Assembly (NCBI RefSeq): GCF_900105625.1
Contig: NZ_FNSD01000001.1
Coordinates: forward strand, 2,356,001-2,420,000
Direction of reading: 5' to 3'
Length of the DNA: 64,000 nucleotides
Source: Terriglobus roseus
Lineage (GTDB): Bacteria; Acidobacteriota; Terriglobia; Terriglobales; Acidobacteriaceae
How positions within the stretch are numbered: the stretch's first letter is position 1; the number at the start of each line of letters is the position of its first letter. The notes beneath the pieces are model-generated. The model saw nothing but the letters and a program-made list of their open reading frames with translations, was not told where the DNA came from and searched no databases. Below, piece by piece: positions 42,586-51,448 of this stretch. The position numbers and the translations under genes were made by a program.

Positions 42586-43809
42586 ATGCATTGGACTGAG
42601 GCGCTGAAACTGGCGCTGCAATCACTCTGGGTGAACAAGCTGCGCACGGTGCTGACGCTGTTGGGCGTCGTAATCGGCGTGGCCGCGGTCATCAGCGTTG
42701 TCACGCTGGTGAACGGCGCCAACGCGTATGTGGACGCCAAGCTGAACACCTATGGATCCGACGTCTTTACCGTATCGAAGATGCCGAATCTGATCACCAG
42801 CTTTGCGGAATATACGAAGTACCAGAAGCGCCGCAACGTTACCAGCGAAGACTTTCGCATGGTCGAGGCAGGCTGCAAGCGCTGCAAACTGGTCGGCGCG
42901 GGCCAGGGGAGCCAGGTCAGCGTCAAGTCCGGCACCGACTCCGTCACCAGCGTCAGCCTGCGTGGCTGGACGGCGCGGATGCCCGAACTGAACAACATCA
43001 ACATCACGGAAGGCCGCATCTTCACACCGACCGAGGTGGAACACGGCGCGCGTGTTGCCGTCGTTGGCACCGACATCCAGGAAAACCTGCTGAAGGGCGA
43101 CGATCCCATCAACAAGGAGATTCGCGTCGATGGCGTACCGTACACCATCATCGGCATGGGCGAAAAGCAGGGTAAGACGCTGGGCAACAGCCAGGACAAC
43201 TATGTCATTGTTCCGCTGACCACCTACCAGCACACCTACGGCTCGTCGAAGACGCTGACCATCTACGTCAAGGGACCGGGCGCCGGCGCGGCCCTGGAAG
43301 AGACGGGCGACGAAGTTCGCTCGATGATGCGCAACGCGCGTCACGACCGGCTCGGAGAAGATGACAGCTTCACGCTCGATCTGAATAACACCTTCCTGTC
43401 GCTCTTCAAGACGGTCACGGGCCTCTTCGGCGCCATCGCCATTCCCGTCGCCGCCATCTCTCTGGTGGTGGGCGGCATCGTCATCATGAACATCATGCTT
43501 GTCTCGGTGACTGAACGGACCCGCGAGATCGGTGTACGCAAAGCGCTGGGAGCACGCCGCCGCGACATTCTTCTACAGTTCGTCATCGAGAGTGGCCTGA
43601 TGGCGACAGCAGGTGGCATCATCGGCGTCCTGTTTGGTGTCGGGGTCGGCTTTGGCATCTCGACCTTCGCGGGCTTTCCCATGAGCATTGCATGGTGGAG
43701 CGTAGTCGCAGGCCTCTTTGTCAGTACCGGCGTTGGTGTGTTCTTCGGCGTCTACCCCGCACGACAGGCGGCAATGCTCGATCCGATCACGGCGCTGAGG
43801 AGCGACTAG
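42586..43809 (+). CDS. MacB-type ABC transporter permease (first of pair)
   Basis: The 407-residue protein has the MacB/FtsX-like topology: an N-terminal helix (LWVNKLRTVLTLLGVVIGVAAV, about 15-40), a periplasmic domain (about 50-270) and three C-terminal helices (about 280-400) with the conserved VSVTERTREIGVRKALGARRRDIL block. No ATPase lies adjacent, unlike E. coli MacB; the partner must be elsewhere or shared. It is followed by a second permease and likely forms a heterodimer with it. The C-terminal ITALRSD is echoed by a 16-codon duplicate. Confidence 0.88.
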   Translation: MHWTEALKLALQSLWVNKLRTVLTLLGVVIGVAAVISVVTLVNGANAYVDAKLNTYGSDVFTVSKMPNLITSFAEYTKYQKRRNVTSEDFRMVEAGCKRCKLVGAGQGSQVSVKSGTDSVTSVSLRGWTARMPELNNINITEGRIFTPTEVEHGARVAVVGTDIQENLLKGDDPINKEIRVDGVPYTIIGMGEKQGKTLGNSQDNYVIVPLTTYQHTYGSSKTLTIYVKGPGAGAALEETGDEVRSMMRNARHDRLGEDDSFTLDLNNTFLSLFKTVTGLFGAIAIPVAAISLVVGGIVIMNIMLVSVTERTREIGVRKALGARRRDILLQFVIESGLMATAGGIIGVLFGVGVGFGISTFAGFPMSIAWWSVVAGLFVSTGVGVFFGVYPARQAAMLDPITALRSD

Positions 43810-43811
43810 CC

Positions 43812-43862
43812 ATGCGCTGTCCTATCTTCATATCGCGCGCGTCAGCGCTGGGGAGCGACTAA
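43812..43862 (+). other. 16-codon mini-ORF within a duplicated gene end
   Basis: The sequence GCGCTGAGGAGCGACTAG...CCATG at the first permease's end (43792-43814) is repeated nearly exactly at 43845-43868. The gap between them is an ORF ending ALGSD, like the first gene's ALRSD. Its TAA lies just before the second permease ATG (43866). This looks like a local duplication that supplied the second gene's GGGGAG SD; the mini-ORF may couple translation. Confidence 0.55.
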
Positions 43863-43865
43863 GCC

Positions 43866-45116
43866 ATGAACTTCTCAGACGTCAAAGAGACCATCACCAT
43901 CTCGCTCGACACACTGCGCGCGAACAAGCTACGCAGTGGCCTGACCGTGCTTGGCATCGTCATCGGTGTGCTCACCGTCATCATCATGTCCAGCGTAATC
44001 AATGGGCTGAATGAGAGCGTGAACGGCATCATCTCGCAGCTTGGATCGAACAACCTGTTCATTTTCCGTTTCTCCGTCTTCGGCTCGCGGCCGACTCTGG
44101 AGGAACTGGCACGCAAACAGCTCACTTACGACGACATGATGTCGCTGCAGGGCTTGCCGCACGTGGTCGCCGCGTCTGCAGGGCTGCGGTATGCCAGCTT
44201 TGGCGACTTCGGTGCCGCAGGCATGACCACCGTGAAGGGTGGCGGCAACAAGCAGGAGAATGTCGGCCTGGGCGGCGAAAACTTCACCTCCGCCATCGTG
44301 AATGACTGGCATCTGGCGCGCGGCCGCTTCTTTACAGAACAGGAGCAGCAGCGCTACGCAAAGGTGGTCATTCTTGGCAGTGACACGGCTGAAACACTCT
44401 TCGGGACAACGGATCCAATCGGCAAGGAAGTCACAACATCCGGCATCACCGCGACGGTGATCGGTGTGATGGACCCTGTGAAGGGACTGACACCTGGCAA
44501 GAATCCGAACGACAGCTTCCTCTATTTCCCGCTGACGACCTTCCACTACATCCACCCGGAGATTCTGGATTACTGGGTGAGCGTGAAGTACGACGACGCT
44601 AAGAACCGCGCGTTGGTGGAAGAGGAGATCCGGGAACGACTGAGAGTGCGCCGTAAGGTCCCCGTCGATAAAGACGACAACTTCGCCATCTTTGGTTCGG
44701 ACTCGCTGACCCGTCTGTGGTCGCAACTCACCGGTGGACTCTTCCTGCTGATGTTTGCACTGAGCAGCGTTGGACTGATGGTGGGCGGCGTGGGTGTCAT
44801 GAACATCATGCTCGTCTCCGTGACCGAGCGGACGCGCGAAATTGGTGTGCGCAAAGCCATTGGCGCGACCAAGCGCACGATCCTTCTGCAGTTCACGCTG
44901 GAGGCCATGGTGCTCTGCGCCATCGGCGGTGTCGTCGGTATCGCGCTGGGCTCGCTGATCGCTCTGACGCTGCACGTCTTCCTGCCATCGATTCTCTCCA
45001 GCGCATGGGTGATCGCGGCCTTCACCATCTCCATCGGGATCGGCCTGGTCTTCGGCATCTATCCGGCGTGGAAGGCGGCCAGCCTGAATCCCATCGAGGC
45101 CCTGCGGTACGAATAG
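43866..45116 (+). CDS. MacB-type ABC transporter permease (second of pair)
   Basis: The 416-residue protein has the same MacB/FtsX layout as its neighbour: N-terminal helix (LRSGLTVLGIVIGVLTVIIM), periplasmic domain (about 50-280) and C-terminal helices with TERTREIGVRKAIGATKRTILL. The two copies differ in the periplasmic region, so they probably recruit different partners or form an asymmetric pore. The SD GGGGAG is 9 bp upstream. There is no ATPase or membrane-fusion protein nearby. Confidence 0.88.
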   Translation: MNFSDVKETITISLDTLRANKLRSGLTVLGIVIGVLTVIIMSSVINGLNESVNGIISQLGSNNLFIFRFSVFGSRPTLEELARKQLTYDDMMSLQGLPHVVAASAGLRYASFGDFGAAGMTTVKGGGNKQENVGLGGENFTSAIVNDWHLARGRFFTEQEQQRYAKVVILGSDTAETLFGTTDPIGKEVTTSGITATVIGVMDPVKGLTPGKNPNDSFLYFPLTTFHYIHPEILDYWVSVKYDDAKNRALVEEEIRERLRVRRKVPVDKDDNFAIFGSDSLTRLWSQLTGGLFLLMFALSSVGLMVGGVGVMNIMLVSVTERTREIGVRKAIGATKRTILLQFTLEAMVLCAIGGVVGIALGSLIALTLHVFLPSILSSAWVIAAFTISIGIGLVFGIYPAWKAASLNPIEALRYE

Positions 45117-45146
45117 CTTCCCCGGCGCGCGCATAGACTTAGAGCT

Positions 45147-46307
45147 GTGACTGCTGCTGAGATCGTTGAAACAATTACCACGGTGCTGACACTGGCCGGC
45201 CTGGCATACCTGCTGATCGCGCTGCTGGCTGCGCGTGCCTTTCGACGCGAGCCTGTTTCACCCGCGCCCCCGACATGGCCCACCGTGTCGGTGCTGAAGC
45301 CCGTAAAGGGCATGGACCCGAAACGGTACGCCGCCTTTGCGAGCCATTGCGTGCAGCAGTACGCAGGCCGCTATGAACTGTTGCTGGGCCTCTCCGATCC
45401 GGAGGACGCGGAACTCCTGGCAGAGATCGACCGCCTCAAGGCCGACTTCCCTGCCCTTCCCATTCGCGCGGTCCTGTGTGGCGAGCGCCTGGGGACCAAT
45501 GGCAAGGTGAGCACACTGGCGCAGATGCTGCCGCATGCACTGGGCGAAGTGATCGTCATTAACGACGCCGACATCCTCGTCGGTCCCCAGTACCTCAGCC
45601 GGATCATGGCCGACCTTTCGCAGCCAGGGGTCGGCATGGTAACCGCGCCTTATGTCGGGCGCACCGCTGATAAGCCGGGATTATGGGCTCGCCTTGAGGC
45701 GCTGGGCATTTCAACGGACTTTCTGCCGGGCGTACTCACGGCTCGCATGCTCGACCGTGGCGTTCGCTTCGGCCTGGGCAGTACGCTGGCCATGCGACGG
45801 GCCACGCTGGACGCCATTGGCGGCTTAACGCCGTTGCTGGAGCATCTGGCCGATGACTACGAGCTGGGCGCACGGATCCACGCCCGGGGCATGCGTGTGA
45901 TGCTGTCGCCGGAGGTCGTGGAAACGTCCGTTCCGGCATACGACTTTGCGGGCTACTGGCAACACCAGCTGCGGTGGTCGCGCGGCGTTCGCGACGCGCG
46001 GCGAGCGGGCTATGTGGGTCTCGCCATCAGCTACGCCATTCCATGGGCGCTGGCAAATGTCATCGCCAGCGGCTTTGCACTGCCGAGCTTCACCCTGCTC
46101 AGCCTGGTACTGCTGGCACGCGTGGCGCTGGCCCTTGGCGTCGGCGTGGGTATTCTGCGGGACGGCCAGGTGTTGCGCGACCTGTGGCTGCTGCCCCTGC
46201 GCGACTGCTTTGGCCTGCTGTTCTGGGCATGGAGTTACGCGGACGACACCGTAGTATGGCGCGGCGAACACTTCCGCCTTAAGCGCGGAATCCTGCTACG
46301 CAAGTAG
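45147..46307 (+). CDS. hpnI: HpnI-like family 21 glycosyltransferase
   Basis: The 386-residue membrane glycosyltransferase has an N-terminal helix (about 10-30), a GT-A domain (VSVLKPVKGMD, NDADILV, DDYELG) and the processive-type (Q/R)xxRW motif as QLRWSRG (about 277), then C-terminal helices (about 300-360). It resembles HpnI, which adds N-acetylglucosamine to bacteriohopanetetrol, and ceramide glucosyltransferases; the remaining hopanoid-glycosylation genes (hpnJ, hpnK) are not in the window, so the symbol is tentative. The start is GTG. Confidence 0.72.
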   Translation: MTAAEIVETITTVLTLAGLAYLLIALLAARAFRREPVSPAPPTWPTVSVLKPVKGMDPKRYAAFASHCVQQYAGRYELLLGLSDPEDAELLAEIDRLKADFPALPIRAVLCGERLGTNGKVSTLAQMLPHALGEVIVINDADILVGPQYLSRIMADLSQPGVGMVTAPYVGRTADKPGLWARLEALGISTDFLPGVLTARMLDRGVRFGLGSTLAMRRATLDAIGGLTPLLEHLADDYELGARIHARGMRVMLSPEVVETSVPAYDFAGYWQHQLRWSRGVRDARRAGYVGLAISYAIPWALANVIASGFALPSFTLLSLVLLARVALALGVGVGILRDGQVLRDLWLLPLRDCFGLLFWAWSYADDTVVWRGEHFRLKRGILLRK

Positions 46308-46316
46308 CAGGATTCC
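46287..46316. terminator. Perfect 12-bp hairpin at convergent gene ends
   Basis: GGAATCCTGCTA and TAGCAGGATTCC (46287-46298 and 46305-46316) flank a 6-nt loop and include the last codons and stop of the HpnI-like gene. It is a likely bidirectional terminator, though without a clear T-run. Confidence 0.7.
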
Positions 46317-46343
46317 GGAACTTCCAAGTTGACCACCCGGTAG

Positions 46344-47429
46344 CTACGAGCCGGAGCCGGCCTTGAAGATGTCCTCGGCATAGTAGTTTTCAACCTTCGC
46401 CTGGTCGCGCAGCATCTCCAGATAGGCGCTCTTCAGCAACTGGCTGCGCGTATTGCGAAGCTGATCGCGAATGCTCTGCTGCACGGCTGGATTATTCAGA
46501 TCGCGCTGGCCCGCCACTTCACGGCTCACCAGTCGAAGGATGGAATATCCCACTGGAGCCTTGCCGCCCGGCGGTGTGATCGGGATGATGGGCGTATTCT
46601 CGCCCGCCTTCAGCTTGCTGACTTCATTCCAGACCGGAACGTCCTGACGCAGCTGCGACTCGGCAACGAAGCCCATGTCACCACCGTTGGACGCCGTCTG
46701 CGGATCCTCAGAGTAATTCGCAGCGACCGCCGCAAAATCAGCGCCGCTATCCAGCTGCGCCTTCAGCGTAGCGATCTTCTTGCGCGCGTCCGCGTCCGTA
46801 GTCGCCTTGCTGCCCTGCAGGTTGCCGGCTCCCTGAGGCGAGGGCTGAGAGGTCACAATGATCTGTGCCAGGTGCAGCTTGTTCTCGATCAGGTTGAAGT
46901 CGGCTTTGTGACTGTTGTAGAAGTTGCCCACTTCACCGTCGGTCACGTTGATCTTGCTGTTGATCTCTTTATTCAGCAGCTTGTCCAGGGTGATGGAACG
47001 GCGCAGGTCGCGGCGCACTTCATCGATGGTCCGGCCACTCTCCTTGAGCATCTGGTTAAACTGCTCTTCGGTGTAGTGCGACTTCATCTCCGTCAGCTTG
47101 CTGTCGACCTCTTCATTGGTCGCCGTCAGATTCATCTTCGCAGCGCGCTGCTCGATGATCTCGCCGTCAATGAGTGTCCGCAGGATGGAGAGCTTGTCAC
47201 TCTTCGCCTGTTCCTCGGTCTCCGGCTGCTGATCCTGCTTGGCGCGTTGTGCGTCTTCGAAGTTCTTATCCATCTCCGACCGCATGATGGCATGGCCGTT
47301 CACGCTGGCAACAACGTCGGCACCGTGCTCCTTCTTGCAGCCGGTTGCAGCCAACGAGAGGACAGTAACGGCGGCAATGAACAGCCAGGATGCGCGGGCG
47401 CGGGTCGGGTTAGGGGTATTCAAATGCAT
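46344..47429 (-). CDS. PpiC/SurA-like peptidyl-prolyl isomerase lipoprotein
   Basis: The 361-residue protein has a lipobox LAATGC (Cys about 31), a SurA-N-like helical domain (about 40-170) and a parvulin domain (about 180-310; LAQIIVTSQ, ADFAAVAANYSEDPQT, GGDMGFV). It acts in the periplasm as a chaperone/foldase for outer-membrane proteins, matching BamA and the receptors here. It is convergent with the HpnI-like gene and 65 bp downstream of the DsbA-like gene on the same strand, with which it could be an operon. Confidence 0.88.
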   Translation of the reverse strand: MHLNTPNPTRARASWLFIAAVTVLSLAATGCKKEHGADVVASVNGHAIMRSEMDKNFEDAQRAKQDQQPETEEQAKSDKLSILRTLIDGEIIEQRAAKMNLTATNEEVDSKLTEMKSHYTEEQFNQMLKESGRTIDEVRRDLRRSITLDKLLNKEINSKINVTDGEVGNFYNSHKADFNLIENKLHLAQIIVTSQPSPQGAGNLQGSKATTDADARKKIATLKAQLDSGADFAAVAANYSEDPQTASNGGDMGFVAESQLRQDVPVWNEVSKLKAGENTPIIPITPPGGKAPVGYSILRLVSREVAGQRDLNNPAVQQSIRDQLRNTRSQLLKSAYLEMLRDQAKVENYYAEDIFKAGSGS

Positions 47430-47494
47430 TCCGTGTCATGGTATCGCGCCCGGGCCGAAAGATCACTTCCCCCGCGGTGAAATCACTTCGCGGA

Positions 47495-48529
47495 CTACTG
47501 CGCCTGTGAGGAGGCTGGCGGTGCCTCCAAGTTCGGCAGCGGTACGGGCGGTGGCGGTGTAACGCCCTCCGCGGTCAGCGCGTCGTCCACCGCGCGGTAG
47601 ACAAACTCGATGGGAACAGCGCCCGTGATCATCTGCCCGTTGATGAAGAGCGCGGGTACACCGCTCACGCCCAGGCCATCGCCCTCCTTCATGGAGGCGC
47701 GGACCGCCGTCTCATCCTGCCGCGCGATACATGCCGACAGCTTTTTCTCGCTGACCTTTTCGCGGGCGCCTTCCGCGAGCGTCTGCTTGTCGATCTGCTT
47801 CAGCGCCACGGGCAGTTGCTTCTCCTGCTTTTCCTTCGTTGCCGGTGCAGCAGGGTCCAGCCCGATTTCGTCGAGGTGCGCGTGCATATAGTCCACCAGG
47901 TTCCAGTAGGCGGTGGGACTTTCTTCAGCCAGGCAGTCCGCATTCACCGCGGCGTGGATCGCCCACGGATGGATCTGCGTCAGCGGGAAATCCTTGTAGG
48001 TGACGCGAACCTTGTCGCCGTAGCGCGCCAGCAGCGCCGGGAACATCGCCTGGTGCATGCGAGCGCAGAATGGACACTCAAGGTCGTCGAAGACCACGAT
48101 GGTCACGGGAGCCTTTGCCTTGCTGCCACGCGCGGGACGGCCGCTGTCCGATACCAGCGTGCGCGGATCCTTCGACACATCGAAGGTGTTCATCTGCGCC
48201 AGCGTCTTCTCATCCTTGCTGAGCAGAAAGACCATCGGCTTCAGCGGCTTGCTCGCATCGCCCAGATAGACCGTCAGTTCATCGAAGCCGGTATATGGGC
48301 TGGGCTTGCGATCGCCCACCTTCACGTCGAAGTTGAACGGCAGACCGGCCTTGGTGCGGATCATGAGCGCGATCCGGCGCGCCGTCTCCGGCGACATCGT
48401 CGCTGCCGTTCCCGCGCCCGGCGGAGGCGCCGCCTGCGCACGGCAACCCGTCACACAAAACGCTGCAGCCAGCAGCAAAGAAGCGAAGGCGCGCGCAGAC
48501 CGGGGACGTGTGGGAAGGGAGGAAAACAT
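47495..48529 (-). CDS. DsbA-like thioredoxin-fold lipoprotein
   Basis: The 344-residue protein has a lipobox FCVTGC (Cys about 29), an N-terminal extension and a DsbA-like domain (about 140-320) with active site CPFC (in DDLECPFCARMH), followed by a helical insert and GVPALFING (the cis-proline loop). It is probably an oxidase or reductase for periplasmic disulfides. The C-terminus is proline-rich. It stands just upstream of the SurA-like gene on the same strand, consistent with a joint folding role. Confidence 0.88.
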   Translation of the reverse strand: MFSSLPTRPRSARAFASLLLAAAFCVTGCRAQAAPPPGAGTAATMSPETARRIALMIRTKAGLPFNFDVKVGDRKPSPYTGFDELTVYLGDASKPLKPMVFLLSKDEKTLAQMNTFDVSKDPRTLVSDSGRPARGSKAKAPVTIVVFDDLECPFCARMHQAMFPALLARYGDKVRVTYKDFPLTQIHPWAIHAAVNADCLAEESPTAYWNLVDYMHAHLDEIGLDPAAPATKEKQEKQLPVALKQIDKQTLAEGAREKVSEKKLSACIARQDETAVRASMKEGDGLGVSGVPALFINGQMITGAVPIEFVYRAVDDALTAEGVTPPPPVPLPNLEAPPASSQAQ

Positions 48530-48584
48530 GCTGCTTCCATTATCTCAGGCGGGCCAGAGACGAGATCCCTACAGCACGCACGGA

Positions 48585-49073
48585 CTACGACGTCGTGTGG
48601 TCGAGGATGATCTTCCAGCCGCCCGGCGTCTTCTCCAGCACCAGCGAGAAGACGCCGCCCGCGTTGCCACCGTGCTTCTTGTCGCGCTCCAGCGCAAAGT
48701 GACCGGTCAGCGTCGCGAAGTGATCGTCCAGCAGGTGCGGCTCCAGGTCGCTGAATGTCAGGCGGCCCATGGTGGCGCGGTCCGGATAGTTCCTGCGGTA
48801 GGTGGCGACCATGCCTTCGAAGCCACGCGTCACAGTGCTGCCGATGAAGAGCGTATCCGGCGAGTTCTTGTAGCTGGCCGTGAAGCCCTCCATGTTGCCT
48901 TCGTTCCAGGCGCGCTCCTGCGCCAGCAGCACCTTCACCACATCCAGTTCGGCCTGCGGCAGGACGCGCATCTGCTCGCCCTCTTTTTGGGCGAGGGCGG
49001 TGCTGGTCAGCGTGGCGGCGGGAATGCCCGCCAGTGCCAGGAATAGGGCAGTACGAATGAGGGAACGGCGCAT
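48585..49073 (-). CDS. Secreted DUF4440/NTF2-like protein
   Basis: The 162-residue protein has a signal peptide (LIRTALFLALAGIPAATLTSTALAQ cut into two parts: a basic start MRRS and a hydrophobic core) and a DUF4440 fold (about 35-160; LLAQERAWNEGNMEGF, a C-terminal WKIILDHT). It is a paralogue in fold of the 7306 gene. The start is the ATG at 49073; an upstream in-frame ATG (49133) would precede the signal peptide by 20 residues. It is divergent from the molybdopterin oxidoreductase (63 bp apart). Function unknown. Confidence 0.8.
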   Translation of the reverse strand: MRRSLIRTALFLALAGIPAATLTSTALAQKEGEQMRVLPQAELDVVKVLLAQERAWNEGNMEGFTASYKNSPDTLFIGSTVTRGFEGMVATYRRNYPDRATMGRLTFSDLEPHLLDDHFATLTGHFALERDKKHGGNAGGVFSLVLEKTPGGWKIILDHTTS

Positions 49074-49136
49074 CGTCAGGGACACTCCTGTGATTTGGAA
49101 CTGCGCAACACTGTCTGGGACTTTTACAATCATCCC

Positions 49137-51395
49137 ATGCCGCCGACGCCTACAAACGGAGCTGGTGTAAGCGCGTTTTCACAAGATGAAGACGTGGCAC
49201 GGCCGCTCGCGGACGCATCGGCCAAGACACGCGTCGTGCACACCACCTGCTCGCTTGATTGCCCCGACAGTTGCGGCGTCCTGGCAACGGTAGACACTGC
49301 AACGAACCGCGTCGTCCGCATCGCAGGCGACCCGGCGCACCCCGTCACCCGCGGCTTCCTGTGCGGCAAAGTTGCCCGCTATCTTGACCGCGTCTATTCG
49401 CCCGATCGCCTGCTGTATCCCATGCGTCGCCGCGCGGGCGTCGCAAAAGGATCCCTGCAGCCCGGCGAGGAGCACCTGGCCTTCGAGCGGATCAGCTGGG
49501 ACGAGGCGCTGGACGCCATCGCTTCTCGCCTGCAACAGGTCAGCGACACCCACGGGCCTGAATCGATCCTGCCTTACAGCTATGCAGGTATCATCGGCCA
49601 GCTTGGCTATGGGTCAATGGATCGCCGCTTCTTCCATCGGCTGGGCGCGTCGCAACTGGATCGCACCATCTGCGCCAGTGCGGGCACGGCCGCGTTCAAC
49701 GCGGTCTATGGGGTGCGCGTGGGACCGGAGCCGCAAAGCTTCGCGCACGCGAAGCTGATCCTCGCGTGGGGCGCCAACCTGCATGGCAACAGCATTCATC
49801 TGTGGCCGTTTGTAGAACAGGCTCGCCGCAACGGCGCTCGCCTGGTCGTCATCGATCCGTACCAGACAAAGACGGCACGTCTGGCGGATCAACACATCGC
49901 GATCAAGCCTGGCACAGACACTGCGTTGGCGATGGGGATGATGCACGTCATCCTGCGAGACGGCCTGGAAGACCGTGACTACATCCGCGACTGCACCCAC
50001 GGCTTTGAGGCGTTGCGTGACCGCGTGATGACCGCCGACTACTCGCCGGAACACGTTGCCGCGATCACCGGTGTCGATGCGGACGTGATCGTCACGCTGG
50101 CCCGCGCCTATGCAACCACACAACCCGCAGTGATCCGCGTGAACTACGGCATCCAACGCACCGACAATGGCGGCACGGCGGCACGGGCCGTGGGCATGCT
50201 GCCGCTGTTAACCGGAGCGTGGAAGTACCACGGTGGCGGCGTGATGCTGTCGACGTCAAATGCCTTCGGCTTCAACAGCGCAAAGCTCCAGATGCCGGAG
50301 CTGATGCAGGCCAGCCCGCTTGGTCGCGATGCGCGCACCCTGAACATGAGCCAGCTCGGCGAAGCCCTCACGCAGGTCAACGATCCCGCCGTGCATGCGC
50401 TGTTCGTCTACAACTCGAATCCCGCGGCGGTTGCACCCAATCAATCCGCAGTGCTGCGTGGCATGCGGCGTGACGACCTGTTTACCGTCGTCCACGACTG
50501 CTTCTTCACCGACACGGCCGATCACGCGGACATCGTTTTGCCCTCGCCCAGCTTCCTTGAACAGGACGACGTGCAGGGGGCCTACGGCCATTACGTGGCG
50601 CAACTGTCGCTGCGCGCGATGGAGCCGATGGGCGATTCCCGCAGCAACGTGTGGCTCTTCGGCCAGCTCGCGCAGCGCATGGGTTTCACCGAACCCTGCT
50701 TCCAGGAGAACGAGCAGGATCTCCTCGCACAGGCGCTCGACACACAGCACCCGTGGCATGCGGGCATTACGCTTGGTGCGTTGAAGCAACGCCCCATGAT
50801 GGCGCTGGCACTCCCGCGCAACGATCGCGGGGAGTTCCTGCCCTTCGCTGACGCGACCTGGTTCCGCACACCCAGCGGCCGTGGCGAGTTCTACTCCGAA
50901 TCGCTGCTCGAGCAAGGCCGCGATCCTTTGCCCGGCTATACGCCCACGCCCGAGCGTAACGACGCCACGCAGCCGCTGCGGATGCTGCCGCGCAAGGCCG
51001 ATCACTGGATGAACTCGACCTTCGCAAACATCCCTCAGCACCGCGCCATGGAAGCTGCGCGCATCGGACTGGGGGCGCTGGAAATCCACCCGGATGACGC
51101 AGCCACGCGCGGCATCTCTCAGGACCACGAGGTCGAGGTGGCCAACGAGCGCGGCTCCTTGCGCCTCCGTGCTTCGCTGACCAACCGCGTCCCACGCGGC
51201 ACGGTCGCCGCGACGCTGGGATGGAACAAGCTGTCGGCCGACGGCCATGGTGTCAACGTACTCACCAGCGAGCGCCTCACCGATCTCGGCGGCGGCGCCA
51301 CCTTCTACGCCACGAATGTCGAAGTGCGGCTCGCGGTCGTGAAGGCGGACGAGGATCAGACGGCGTCGATGCAGGTGTTTGTCGCCGCGCCGTAA
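49137..51395 (+). CDS. Molybdopterin (bis-MGD) oxidoreductase
   Basis: The 752-residue member of the DMSO-reductase/formate-dehydrogenase-like family carries an N-terminal [4Fe-4S] motif (CSLDCPDSC ... FLCGK, about 38-85), the Mo-cofactor domains (SYAGIIGQLGYGSMDRRFF; GANLHGNSIHLWPF; KPGTDTAL) and a C-terminal molybdopterin-dinucleotide-binding barrel (about 620-740). No Tat signal is seen, so it is cytoplasmic. No partner electron-transfer subunit and no chaperone gene is adjacent, so its reductant or oxidant is unclear. The start ATG has a weak SD. Confidence 0.9.
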   Translation: MPPTPTNGAGVSAFSQDEDVARPLADASAKTRVVHTTCSLDCPDSCGVLATVDTATNRVVRIAGDPAHPVTRGFLCGKVARYLDRVYSPDRLLYPMRRRAGVAKGSLQPGEEHLAFERISWDEALDAIASRLQQVSDTHGPESILPYSYAGIIGQLGYGSMDRRFFHRLGASQLDRTICASAGTAAFNAVYGVRVGPEPQSFAHAKLILAWGANLHGNSIHLWPFVEQARRNGARLVVIDPYQTKTARLADQHIAIKPGTDTALAMGMMHVILRDGLEDRDYIRDCTHGFEALRDRVMTADYSPEHVAAITGVDADVIVTLARAYATTQPAVIRVNYGIQRTDNGGTAARAVGMLPLLTGAWKYHGGGVMLSTSNAFGFNSAKLQMPELMQASPLGRDARTLNMSQLGEALTQVNDPAVHALFVYNSNPAAVAPNQSAVLRGMRRDDLFTVVHDCFFTDTADHADIVLPSPSFLEQDDVQGAYGHYVAQLSLRAMEPMGDSRSNVWLFGQLAQRMGFTEPCFQENEQDLLAQALDTQHPWHAGITLGALKQRPMMALALPRNDRGEFLPFADATWFRTPSGRGEFYSESLLEQGRDPLPGYTPTPERNDATQPLRMLPRKADHWMNSTFANIPQHRAMEAARIGLGALEIHPDDAATRGISQDHEVEVANERGSLRLRASLTNRVPRGTVAATLGWNKLSADGHGVNVLTSERLTDLGGGATFYATNVEVRLAVVKADEDQTASMQVFVAAP

Positions 51396-51448
51396 CTGCT
51401 GTTTGACGCACAGCGTCGTGAGGCGTACGTTGTCCGCATTGGGAGGCG

